Source: Diogma glabrata | Lineage: Eukaryota; Arthropoda; Insecta; Diptera; Cylindrotomidae | Assembly (NCBI GenBank): GCA_963693315.1 | Contig: OY856188.1 | Span: forward strand, 268,207,114 to 268,271,113 | Direction of reading: 5' to 3' | Length of the DNA: 64,000 nt | Shown: positions 32,556 through 43,564 of the stretch, in pieces | Layout: the number at the start of each line of letters is the position of its first letter | Position numbering within the stretch: position 1 is the stretch's first letter | The notes under the pieces: generated by a model | Databases searched by the model: none | Told to the model about the DNA's origin: nothing | The model's input: only the letters and a program-made list of their open reading frames with translations | Made by a program: the position numbers and the translations under genes

Positions 32556-34634
32556 CTCCCACCGACTAATTATGTTCCATTCGACTCAAAAATGAAGTGC
32601 ATGCAGTTTTACTGAAATCGGAAAATAATTACCCACCGCGCAGTGGCGTCGAAGATAAGAAAATTAGCAGAATAATAGGATTTTATATTTTTATCAGATA
32701 TAATCATCTTAAAACATAATATATTTCATAATTTCGATTTTTTATTAAAAGTTAATTACCTTACGATTCCAACGAGCCTAAGTATGTAGAAATCGATCTT
32801 AGGACAGCGTTTTTATCGAATTTCTTATTCTTAAATAAAAAAAAAAATTTCTGCAAAAATTCAGAAAAAATAAATTTTTATGTTAGAATTAGACTTTGTT
32901 TGAGTAACACAAATTTTTATGTTGGGATACATTGCTAGCAGAATTAACTGGACATGGTAAAGTAGATCGTTTGCCAACCATAGTAACATTTGGTAATATT
33001 GAGAAGTTATTAACGGTTCCATAATGCGAAGAAGGGAGCGGCTTATCGATTGTGAATTCAATATATGAATGGCTTGCAGAATGGGATCTTACTGATAAAG
33101 TCGAAGCCATATGTTACGACACGACATCAAGTAACACTGGACCAGAAATAGTTGGAAAAAAGATTGGCCACAACTTGATTCGATTCCCATGTCGTCATCA
33201 CATACAGGAGATTAAACTACGGGCTGTTCATGATCTCAAATTTGAAAAGACCACAGCACCCGATGTTTCGCTGTTCAACAAATGTCAGAAGGCATGGGAC
33301 GCTGGTACAATTAATCCAACAATGTTCAAAAGTGGAATATCGGACAAAAAACTGGGAAACAAAATTTCAAAACACCGTGAGAAGCTCTAGTAATTTTTGT
33401 CATGAAAAGTTGGAAAAATCACACCCACGCAGCGACTATAAAGAATTTTAGGAAGTTACATTGATTTTTCTTGCGAAACCATTGAGAATTACAAATTCAA
33501 ACGCCCAGGTCTGACAAGTCACGCCCGCTGGATGGCTAAAGCTATTTATCTCGCAAGCCGCAAATGAGGATTTGGAATTCATCAAATCGGCCATCGCTTT
33601 TAAAAAATTGACCAAAGAGTTTCAGAAGAAATATTGAGCAAAATTTGTTATCATCTTCACTATTTAACAGAAGTAAATATTGGCTTGATTTTTTTCGACC
33701 CAGAGATCTTGTTTTGTTATGACTCCTAGCTTCTCCTAGCTTCTTCGACAAAATTTATTAACAAAAGAGAGCGAGTTCAATTCGGGTTTTAAACTCAAAT
33801 AACGGCATTTGTTTTGAATTTTTATTTGTAATGAAGATTTATTTGTAAATAAATTTGTATTGTAGGTCCCAGCACGAGACATACCCATCGCACCCCAAAC
33901 TCGCAAAAAAGATTTTGACGCAGTCAAACATATGCAGCTTTTTGCTAATAAGAACATTAGTGATTTCGTTACAGAAAAACTCAGAGTTTTTTTAATCGAT
34001 TTAGAATTTATATTGATTTTTTTCTACATGACCCATCGGAATGAGGATTTCGTCAAAGCCACGTTGTTTTGCCAAAGTTTGCATGTTGTTAATGATACCG
34101 CCGAATTCGGTGTTAAGTTGATGACACGGAATACAACAACATTCTAACTAAAGACGAGGAAGGTACACAATACACCATTCAGGTGGTCGAAAACTACAGA
34201 TACAAATACCCATCATACAATAAATCTAATTTAATGTATTGATTTCTATTGGAAAAATGTTGCTTTTGAATGAAAAATTATTATAAATTTAACCATAAAA
34301 ATTAATTTTTTCTCTTTGAAAAAAGATTATTATGGATTAGTGAATTTTCGTATATGTAAGAAGAAAAATTAAGATAAATCGATATCCTAAGATCGATTTC
34401 TACATACGTAGACTCGTTAGAATCGTTAATTAATTAGCTTTTAATAAAAAAATCAAAATTATGAGATATATTATGTTTTAAGATGATTATATCTGATGAA
34501 AATAAAAAATCCTATTATTCTGCTAATTTTCTTATCTTCGACGCCACTGCGCGGTGGGTAATTATTTTCCGATTTCAATAAAACTGGATATAGTTCATAT
34601 TCGAGTCAAATGGAACATAATTAGCCGGTGGGAG
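32556..34634 (+). mobile_element. hAT-like transposon with terminal inverted repeats of about 260 bp, nested in carrier copy 4
   Basis: The left end CTCCCACCGACTAATTATG and the right end, whose complement is CTCCCACCGGCTAATTATG, begin inverted repeats that run to about 32810 and back from about 34370. They share phrases such as 'cgcagtggcgtcgaagataag' over their length. Between them is a broken transposase-like reading frame. The element splits the GT-rich tract of carrier copy 4. A clear 8-bp target duplication was not found. Confidence 0.8.
32930..34225 (+). pseudogene. hAT-like transposase remnant
   Basis: A RNase H-fold transposase, broken into pieces. 33052-33390 contains YDTTSSNTGPEIVGK (Asp motif) and FPCRHHIQEI, a C-x2-H motif typical of hAT-like catalytic domains. 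33505-33545 has TSHARWMAKAIYL (the RW motif). 33870-34130 has APQTRKKDF and later VVNDTAEFGVKLM (the Glu motif region). 34145-34225 has LTKDEEGTQYTIQVVENY. The order D, CxxH, RW, E is that of hAT transposases. Stops and shifts separate the pieces, and part of the N terminus with its zinc finger is not recognisable. The assignment to hAT is by motif order only; an uncharacterised arthropod relative is possible. Confidence 0.65.
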
Positions 34635-35004
34635 CGAAGAAAAAGATGGTTTAAAAATTGTTCATACATATCTGGTCATACCTAGCCATCATACATACCC
34701 CCATACACTCATGCCTACACCCAAACATGCTATAATAAATACATATATGTACGCACGTCCGCACCGCTCACACAATTGTGTTCCATGCCTTCATCGTTAT
34801 TGTTCACCATCATTTTTATATAAAGAAAATTGCCGAGACTATTTGTTTTGGTCTCATTACCGCAACAATCAAATGAAGGCCTCGAGTCAGTGCAATTATC
34901 ATTGCTTTAAAAAAATTTTTGCCAGTATTATTCAATCGACTAACTGGACTTCGAATTAGCTAACCAATTATTAAAATTTTGAATATTATTTACTTCAGAC
35001 TTCA

Positions 35005-35440
35005 CTAATTCCGTTGGCATGTATAATTATCTCCGAGAAGAAAAGTACCAAAGAGTTTTACATATTTAATGCAACTTCTTAAATCGAACGGTGGTTCTGA
35101 TAAATCCTTGGTTACATACGATTTTTTAACCCGTAACCCCAACTTTGGTCTGGCAATGATAGCCAATGCCTCACCTACGCCATGGTAATGTAAATTTTGT
35201 TGATTCAAATTATGATTATAATTATTTATACATGTGTTGAATTCATTCCCACTAGGTTTAACGGCAGGGTTACTTTCAGGTTAATTGTTATTAGTATACT
35301 GAGCTGTCATGTTCAACTTCCATAACTTTATAGTTATATAGCTGAAGTAATTTTAATTTATACAAGCCATTTGGTTAGACCAATTCGAAACCATCGCATG
35401 TTGTTCCTGCTTTAGATAATTCATTTTCAATGGGGTTGAA
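35005..35440 (-). pseudogene. Unidentified captured gene fragment in carrier copy 4
   Basis: A minus-strand frame of about 140 codons with two stops. It starts near 35430 (MNYLKQEQHAMVSNWSNQM), passes an Asn-rich stretch (CINNYNHNLNQQ), and ends with a compact, well-composed segment: HYHGVGEALAIIARPKLGL, RVKKSYVTKDLSEPPFD, LRSCIKYVKLFGTFLLGDNY, closing at 35005. The last 65 codons are uninterrupted and look like a genuine conserved domain, but I do not recognise the family. It occupies the same position and sense as TMEM67, GPx and PXMP2 in the other copies, so by analogy it is a captured host gene. Confidence 0.5.
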
Positions 35441-35559
35441 TAATTTAAAAAAACAAGGTTATATTATGCAACAATAAATTGACCAATATTGAGCGTCGAT
35501 TTTTATAATTTTTATAAGTTCGAGTTATATGTTTAAAGCAACAAAATTTTTAACTGCAT

Positions 35560-35690
35560 ATATATTCCCATTCACACATCCACACTCTCACAACTACATA
35601 CATATCCATAATCGTTCATATGTACATAATAAAATGCGACTCACCCCATAGTGTCGGTAAATCCCACGTCTCTGTTCCCTTGGATACACC
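35560..35690 (-). promoter_or_regulatory. Carrier left block: donor-like site and GT-rich tract, copy 4
   Basis: The minus strand reads 'accgacactatgg' and then GGTGAGTCGC (core 35639-35645). A G/T-rich tract (35565-35625) follows, with gtgagagtgtggatgtgtg-type steps. Confidence 0.55.
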
Positions 35691-35906
35691 TTAGCCTTTC
35701 ATGTAGTCCATGTGGTTGATAAGGTTCATGTTCTTGAGGTCCACTTTACAATCAATCTCCTTCAATGCAACTGTTACACATAACCAGGTAAGAACGGATA
35801 TCACTCTCAGGAGTTCTTTAATTTCAACCGTAAACAAAAAATCTGGATTTAGCTTTACGAAACCATAAATCAAGTTTCTTTTACCAATGCATACATTTAT
35901 TATCAT
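35691..35906 (-). pseudogene. Unidentified coding relic upstream of the copy 4 donor-like site
   Basis: A 71-codon frame ending about 45 bases before the donor-like site, with a balanced composition: NVCIGKRNLIYGFVKLNPDF, EIKELLRVISVLTWLCVTVA, LKEIDCKVDLKNMNLINHMD. Not recognised. It occupies the same place as the unrelated relic at 9282-9530 in copy 1. Confidence 0.35.
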
Positions 35907-37165
35907 CTAAATACATTTGTTTTAATTTTAATTTTTCTACGTTTCTGTTCTTTTTCAATTTGTGATGCACAATATTACACAAAAAAAAATCAAGAATTGT
36001 ACAAGTTTTTATATCAGACGTTTACAACACTAACGGTATACAGGGTCATCATTATAAGTACAGTATATAAAAAAAAATCACATACCCAGTTATACCAACA
36101 TACAATAATTTTTTTTCTATTTATTATTTACAAATTTAGCTATATTGATTTAATACACAAAAACTTTTTTTTTTTGTTTATAAAGTTAAAGTTCGCATAA
36201 TGAATTATTCATGTAAATAAATGCTAAGCAAGAATCTTCTATTATTTTACTTTGGTTCATAACTATCGTGGACTACAACCACATAAAGAAAACTGTCCGA
36301 AAGACACTACTCATGCGAGCATATATACACGAGCACAACATATATTAATCACAACCTTTGTTCCGCTCCCATTACTTCAAAAGGATGCTAATAATACAAA
36401 ATTAATAGGTGATTCGGTTTATTCCGTGAAACAAACGTAATAGTTAAAATTTTTTTTGATTTCTCTAATATAAGAATCCCGTAACTAATGGACAAAACCG
36501 GTTCGACGGTATCACGGAACTGGTTTCTTTTGTTGACTGTATACAGATTTCACTGGATCTAATTCCTTGCCGGACCAAGACTGTTTATCCAGTATTTTTA
36601 ATATCACTTGGTGCAACGTATACCATAACTTGGAAAGGAACTTGGTAGCCCGGGTTTAATATTCCTTCCAGAAAACAGTTATTTCCTTGGTTGTGCAGTA
36701 GCTTTATCTTCCTACACGTCACTGACAACAAGAATAATACATTCACTCTCATAAATTTGACTATATAAATATTTTATTGGTTTTCCTCCTTGGTATATTT
36801 GTTTATCCTAATATGTACGACCACTAAACTTCATGTTTGCCCTCAAGAAAATGTTTTTTCTTGTCACCGTATTTTTAAGTAATTAGTTTACTCACATGCT
36901 ACGATTTACCTTTCCAAAAATAATTTTTTAAATAATTTTTCCATTATACAAAGCAACAATTTATTGCCAGCCCTTACAAACATTAATCATCAACCACTCT
37001 GTGGCCTTCTAGTCACTGGCTTTACAACATGAAATGCACAGTATTTTAATTGTTATTATACCTGATTTATGACCCATCCACTTTATCCAAAGATCCTATG
37101 GTCATCCGTTGAGCATTCCGTTTCGGTTTTTCTTCTTATTTTTGATTAATTTGTAGAACTAGACC
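35907..37165. other. Variable region of carrier copy 4, no gene recognised
   Basis: Mixed AT-rich sequence between the copy 4 promoter leader and the relic at 35691-35906. Short open frames are present but none carries a recognisable motif. Confidence 0.5.
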
Positions 37166-37169
37166 GGTG

Positions 37170-37420
37170 ACAAAATAGAAACTTTCACTGCTAACCGCGT
37201 TCTCAACCAAAAAAAAATCGCCAACACAAACGTCAAATCAAAAAAAATGAATCCAATAGGAAATAAAATTAGACTAAGAGAAAGAGGACCTCTATCGGCT
37301 GGTATTTATAGTTGAAAAGAGGCCGTTTTAAACGACAACAAAAACGGTAAGCATTATCTTGTAAATTTTAACGATTATTGAACCTACTAAGGAGGTTGTG
37401 ATGGGTTTAATTTTCAGTTA
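37170..37420 (-). promoter_or_regulatory. Carrier promoter block and leader, copy 4
   Basis: Minus strand: 'ctccttagtaggtt', 'acgatt'-like spacing, 'cggcctcttttcaactataa' (TATA at 37305-37310), 'accagccgatagaggtc', then 'tctcttagtcta' and 'gatttgacgtttgtgttgg'. This is the closest match to the copy 1 block at 6780-6990. Confidence 0.65.
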
Positions 37421-37439
37421 AGTATATTCGAGCGTATTC

Positions 37440-38125
37440 CACCATAACTCTAAAACGGCATACGACAAAACGAAAAAAATAGTGACCTTCCCTGACGTAA
37501 TGATTTTCCATCTAAACAAAATAAAAAATCTATAATATTCATTTAAATTTAAAAAATAAAACCAACTGATTTACGGCTTGTATGAAGCGGTTACAACAAG
37601 TGGATTCTAGCCTACCCGAAATTCTAAATTTGAAAATTCTCTAAAACGGCATACGACCAAACGAAAAAAACTAGTGACCTTTCCTGACCTTACAGTCATA
37701 CATCCAACAAAAATAAAATAAACTGATTTACGGCATATAGGAAGGGGTTACTTCCAGCTGATTTTAGCCTCTTCATACCCTTAATATTATACAAAATAAA
37801 AATAAAATGTTTTTGTTTTTGAACTAAATAAAAAAATTTATTAAAATATTGGTTACAAATAGGTCAATCCAATATTTACAGCATTTTCGAAATGCAATAA
37901 AAGAGCCCAAGTATTTTAGTAAGTGACAAGAGAACATTCAGGCGCAAATTGTGTTTTTGGGTTGTTGCAATTTTGCTGCATTTAAAATGAGTTATTTCTA
38001 ATAATTAATTAATTATATGTGACCAACGAAAAAAACTAGTGGCCTTTCCTGACCTAACGATGACCAAACGATTCCATATTTCAATTGCTAAATCAATATT
38101 TGGGGGGTTAGAATCCTGGACGCTA
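37440..38125 (-). repeat. Inverted repeat arm, right (partner 31243-32155)
   Basis: The phrase 'acgaaaaaaactagtgacct' with 'ttcctgacct' occurs at 37490 (diverged), 37670 and 38030, and 'gatttacggc' occurs with each of the inner two. The outer part (38030-38125) is the reverse complement of 31243-31330, and the part around 37840-37990 matches 31505-31690 in reverse. The arm ends beside the foldback MITE at 38138. Confidence 0.7.
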
Positions 38126-38137
38126 TTCAAACACCTA

Positions 38138-38688
38138 TAGTCCCTGGACCCACGCCGATTTCATGTGAGGATCACCACATATTTTATACTTCGTGAGGCG
38201 CCTGCCCTTGACGAGTCCGAAAACTTTTGTTCTCCGATTTTCTTCAAATTGGCCGCTTTTTCGTTCGGCAAGTTCCGAAAAATGCCGTTTGCCCGTGATC
38301 TTGTAAATGTGCTACAACATTTTATTTTTTAGCTGTAAGGGTTGGAAATTAGTTTTAGAACACGAGGGTAAGCTTAATCAACTAAAATGTGTCTGCTATT
38401 TTCCGGTCTGGCATTTTGTTATGTTTGGGTTGTCGGACAATAGCAGACAAATTTTTGTCGGACAAGGTTACACTCGTATTTTAAATCAAATTTCCAACCC
38501 CCATTGTTACAAAAACAAAATTACAAGATCCCGGGCAATCGGCATTAGTCGGAGCTTGCCGAACTAAAAAGCAGCCGATTTGAGGAAAATCGCAGAACAA
38601 AAGTTTTCCATCTCGTCAAGGACTGGCGCCTTACGAAGTATAAAATATATGGTAATGAAACATGAAATCGGCGTGGGCCTGGGGACTA
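38138..38688. mobile_element. Foldback MITE, 551 bp
   Basis: The ends TAGTCCCTGG and CCTGGGGACTA are inverted. Complementarity runs inward, with mismatches, for about 235 bases per arm: 'cccacgccgatttcatg', 'cgagtccgaaaacttttgtt' and 'cggcaag' are matched on the other side. An unpaired centre of about 80 bases remains. The 86-codon frame over 38307-38567 is a by-product. Confidence 0.85.
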
Positions 38689-39739
<1,051 letters not shown>

Positions 39740-39762
39740 TTTTTCATCCTCGAATTTAGTTC

Positions 39763-40734
39763 ACAACAGAAACTGAAAATAATTTTTCGGTACCCTTTCT
39801 AGACTGGTTGGTAACAAGAGAAAATCAAAAATTAACCACAGATTGGTATTTTAAACCGACTACAACTGGTAGGATACTAAATTTTAATTCAAACCATCCT
39901 TTTTCCATGAGGAAAAATATAGCTGTTAATTTTTTCAAAAGAATACTTATGTTAAGTGATAAAAAGCACCATTCAAAAAATATCAAAATTGTTAGTAACA
40001 TATTGGAAAATAACAATTTCCCACATTTTGTAATTAAAAATGCAATTAAGAAAGTGAAACATGAAAATAATTTGCTAACTACAGAAAATATAGTAGATCA
40101 AAATGAAACAACACAACATTATTTTAGTTTAAGATATATATGTAATTTGTCGGAGAAAATTAAATCAATAGCAAAACAATTTAACATTCAAATAACCTTT
40201 AAACCTATAAATAAATTGCAACAAATCTATTCCAAAATTAAAGATCCAATTAATATTTGGGATAAATCTAATTTAGTTTATAAAATTAAGTACAAACCAC
40301 CGTGTAATGGATGCTATATTGGACAAACAAGCAAGAAATTAATTACCAGATCCAAACAACATCTAGCTGATTATCAGAATGTGATAATTGAAAATTGTCA
40401 AAATCCAAATATAAAAAAACAAAATAAAAGAAAGACCTTAAATTTAAAACAATTAAAATACACTGATCATAAATCATATACAACTCATGGACACACTGCA
40501 TTGGTTACACATGGTCTTGAAAAATTTAAAGAAGGTGACAATAATCATTTTGATTTTGATGAAATTGAAATATTATTTACAGAATTAAACAAAGAAAAAA
40601 GAGAATTTTTGGAATCTACTGAGATTCTTAAATACAACAACAACAGCATTAACATAAAAACGGATATAAGAAAAGTCAGTGATATTTACTTCCCCGTTTT
40701 AAAAAAACATTTTTCTTCAAAATTGACAAAATAA
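39763..40734 (+). pseudogene. Penelope-like RT C-terminus plus GIY-YIG endonuclease
   Basis: Encodes the end of a Penelope-type reverse transcriptase fused to a GIY-YIG (Uri) nuclease, which nicks target DNA for priming. The open frame starts near 39763. Conserved sequence begins with VPFLDWLVTREN, TDWYFKPTTTGRILNFNSNH, and LMLSDKKHH, the usual C-terminal RT signature. The nuclease follows: VYKIKYKPPCNGCYIGQTSK (the GIY-YIG variant with the Penelope Cys pair), KLITRSKQHL (catalytic Arg region), then THGHTALVTHGLEKF (a His motif) and REFLESTEILKYNNNSINI, which carries the catalytic Glu. The frame is uninterrupted to its stop at 40732-40734. An ATG-led start is not expected because the N-terminal RT is missing. 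The intact frame suggests a recent copy. Confidence 0.85.
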
Positions 40735-40970
40735 AAACATACTAGCTTTTTCTTTTCCTTTCAATTTTAAATTAGAAAATGTTTTTCTAGTATGCAGTTT
40801 TTCTTTTTCATTGTTTATTGTTTTTTAAAAGCTTTGATAAAATAATTTTTGATAGTTTTTTGTTTGAGTAAATTAATTTAACATTTGATATTATGTAAGT
40901 TTTTGATTTTCGTTCTTTATAATTGTTTATATTATTGTATATTCTAATATGTTTTTGTTTGTAGTAAAAC

Positions 40971-41014
40971 TTACCCTGACGATGATTGTTATTAACAAAT
41001 CGAAATATAGGTAA
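40971..41014 (+). ncRNA. Hammerhead ribozyme-like motif in the Penelope 3' region
   Basis: TTACC (40971-40975), CTGACGA core (40976-40982), a hairpin formed by GATT-GTT and AAC-AAATC, GAAA core (41002-41005), a four-base TATA and GGTAA (41010-41014), which pairs with TTACC. This is the hammerhead order: stem I, CUGANGA, stem II, GAAA, very short stem III, stem I. Penelope-like elements are known to carry such minimal hammerheads. One extra T (40983) next to the core and the two-base-pair stem III make activity uncertain. Confidence 0.45.
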
Positions 41015-41151
41015 TTTTTGAAAGTAAAAATAATTGGTTTATTTTAAAAAACTTACAATTCGACTATAAAAACTTCAGCTTAAACAAATAAATTAATATA
41101 ATAATTTTGAGAGTCGAATAGATATTAAATATTGATTATTTAATCATAAAA

Positions 41152-41402
<251 letters not shown>

Positions 41403-41944
41403 CAGTGAAACTCGTTTATAAAGTACGGCCAAGGGACCGACGTAAGCGTACGTTATAAACCATGGTACGTTATATCCATGGAAATTAAAAAAGTATAAGC
41501 AAATTTGCCAAATCACAAAAAAATAGGAACATACAATTCAGTATCATAAAAGTTGCATAAAAGCTAATTAAACTGGCACTATATAGTCATATATATATTT
41601 ACATACGTATTCGAATGAGAATGTCAGAATATGTGCCTTCTCGGATTGAGCTGCACGGACTTACTGAATTTCGGAATTTGCATGTTCCAATGGTAATATT
41701 CAGTTCACACTGAACGTAAATTGAGCTACTACAGAATTGAATAAAAGTTAAGGAAAACATGGGTTCATCAGTTCAACATATGCATACATGTTTTGTGATT
41801 TACGACCGAGTTCCCCAAAGATATTTTGATAAGTGTGTGTGTCAAACAAATAAACGAATGCGAAAAATTTTATTGGTCGTCCCAATTTCTATCGACTTAG
41901 TCTGGAACGATTGCATAATGGCGATGGTAAAGAGTGCGAATTAA

Positions 41945-42545
41945 GAAAACTCGGTCCTCAATAGATGTAAAAAATATTTTATTTCATATCAATTACTCTA
42001 CATTGTAATTCCTACATTCGTCCATGTATTGAGTATTGTTGTCAAGTTTAAGGCCCTGCATCTGTTTTCATCCGGGCTCTTTTGGACTCTGTTCAAAAGC
42101 GTGCTATACGAAGTGTTGGTGATCGAAACTTAACATCAAATTTTGATTCCCTACAACACCGTCGCACTGATTGCTGATCTCGATGTTTTTTATAAATATC
42201 GTCATCAACTGTGCTCGGATGAAATCGGCTTCATCATGCGTCAATCATATTTATTAACCCGTTTTACTTGTCAATCGATTTGTGCAAATAGTCAAATTGT
42301 CGAGATCACTCACTGTCATAGATACAAAATAAAGAGAGAGTCCATACTTCGTACAAATGGAATGCTTTTCCGGAATCAAAAGCCACGAGTGCCTTCGATC
42401 CGCATAGGTTCGAAAAAGCGTTCATCATCACCTCAGAACGCATATTGTTGTGCTACTGAGGTCTTAGCAGTGCTTTTGTGACACATATTGTAACTCTAAT
42501 AACATAACACTTTTTATTTAAAAAAATAAATAGCGTTCCATCATC
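41945..42545 (+). pseudogene. Jockey-like LINE 3' fragment (RT C-terminus)
   Basis: Frames show, with stops, YIRPCIEYC, then SVQKRAIRSVGDRNLTSNFD (by a frame change), RRT-VADLDVFYKY and a tail through RTNGMLFRN. This is the thumb and C-terminal domain of a Jockey-clade RT. The same region recurs at 51060-51560, and the last 100 bases recur at 57300-57410, so all three derive from one family. The fragment starts at 'aaaactcggtcctcaataga', as does the second copy. Confidence 0.75.
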
Positions 42546-42760
42546 AAAGTGCATTCCATAACATTGAGGTGGCTATCGTTGACTGAATAGAGTTCATCTG
42601 ATAGCACCCCTAAGATAATATTTTGGCTAGTAATATCTCACTGCTATTGTTAGTGGTAAGTGATATCTCACGTTAGCTCATATGCCAAAAGCAGGGACTG
42701 GAGTAGGCAGGATTATCACTCCCGACCAAAAGTAAAAATTTGTTCGAATTTCTATAAATC
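42546..42760 (+). repeat. Dispersed repeat with GATATCTCAC-type motifs, copy 2
   Basis: 'tgactgaatagagttcatc', 'cacccctaagat', 'gatatctcacgtta' and 'gcagggactggagta' match 56815-56995 in reverse and 1505-1700 in part. It directly follows the LINE fragment. Confidence 0.65.
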
Positions 42761-43564
42761 GTCGCGTCTAACAAGCTCCCTTTCATCAGTCACCACAGCT
42801 ATATACAAATTTTTTTTAGTGTTGTCGGCTTAACATATAGGATAGCTTGGCTCTTTGAATGTTTCCATAAAACTGACAAATCACTCAAATCATCGGCACT
42901 GTAGGAGTGTACGATCGTAGTTATCCCAGCTTTTTTGAAACAATTGCTTATGGTAGTTGCTTTAACTTTTTGTCACAACTTCGAATAAAATAAAATGAAC
43001 GGCATCTTAGAGTGTTTTCGTTCTATATTAAAGATTCGATACACTAGAGTTAGCAAAATCCTGAATTTGAGCTTGATAGTGTAGAGGAACATTTTTAGGA
43101 GGAACATTGTTAGACCTCATTATATTGATCCATTTTGTAACGACTTCCTCCACTTTGTGAAATTTAACACATCTAATTTTTTTACGTTTCAAACAAACAA
43201 CCTGCTTCAATTTCTAAGTGATTTCGCGCAATCGAAGAAATTTTTCTATAATCCAAACATTCCCCTAACTTCAGAGCAAGACTTCTTTTTATCGACTTTC
43301 ACCAAACATTTTAATTTATTGGCCAAAGTGATCACAAGTTTTTAATTTGATTTGGAGCCGTTACGCACCTATAGCATTTTTATAAAACATGAAAGCACTA
43401 AAAAATTTGAACTAATAAATTAACAAAAATTTTCTCAAAACTTACTTGTGAACCCATGGAACCACAAATATTTATGAAAGGAAGCAGAAACATTTCGTAG
43501 AAAAAATCATTAATATCGGTAATGCTCCGAATACTTACGACTTTTTAAATTTTGTTATTCTTAA
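42761..43564. other. Interior of the pogo-like element, no gene recognised
   Basis: Mixed AT-rich sequence without a transposase motif. Short open frames on both strands (for example near 43028-43345) are not recognisable. Confidence 0.45.

Larger units (their letters stand above)
32157..37425 (-). mobile_element. Carrier element copy 4 (unidentified cassette), with nested hAT-like element
   Basis: Minus-strand copy. The 3' end (GTAATGG on the plus strand, 32157) is followed by the conserved 3' segment (32195-32300), the GGTCGCCAGAGTC block (32356-32369) and a GT-rich tract (32400-32520). The tract is interrupted by a 2.08-kb inverted-repeat element and resumes at about 34640-34770. The cassette (34780-35540), second GT-rich tract (35565-35635), donor-like GGTGAGT (35639-35645), variable region and promoter block (37170-37420) follow. 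The 5' terminal 200-300 bases seen in copies 2 and 3 are missing. Without the nested insertion it is about 3.2 kb. Confidence 0.75.
39763..41150 (+). mobile_element. Penelope-like element, 5'-truncated 3' part
   Basis: The 3' part of a Penelope-like element, with the end of the RT, the GIY-YIG endonuclease and the 3' region. The 5' boundary is the TA tract and the 3' side ends before a second TA tract at 41152. The non-coding 3' region contains an inverted pair around 'aaaaacatactag' (40734) and 'ctagtatgcag' (40788) and a hammerhead-like motif at 40971-41014. Confidence 0.8.

Noticed and set aside
39763..40734. GIY-YIG protein as a homing endonuclease
   Set aside because: The upstream RT-type sequence (VPFLDWLVTREN and TDWYFKP) and the Cys pair place it in a Penelope-like element.
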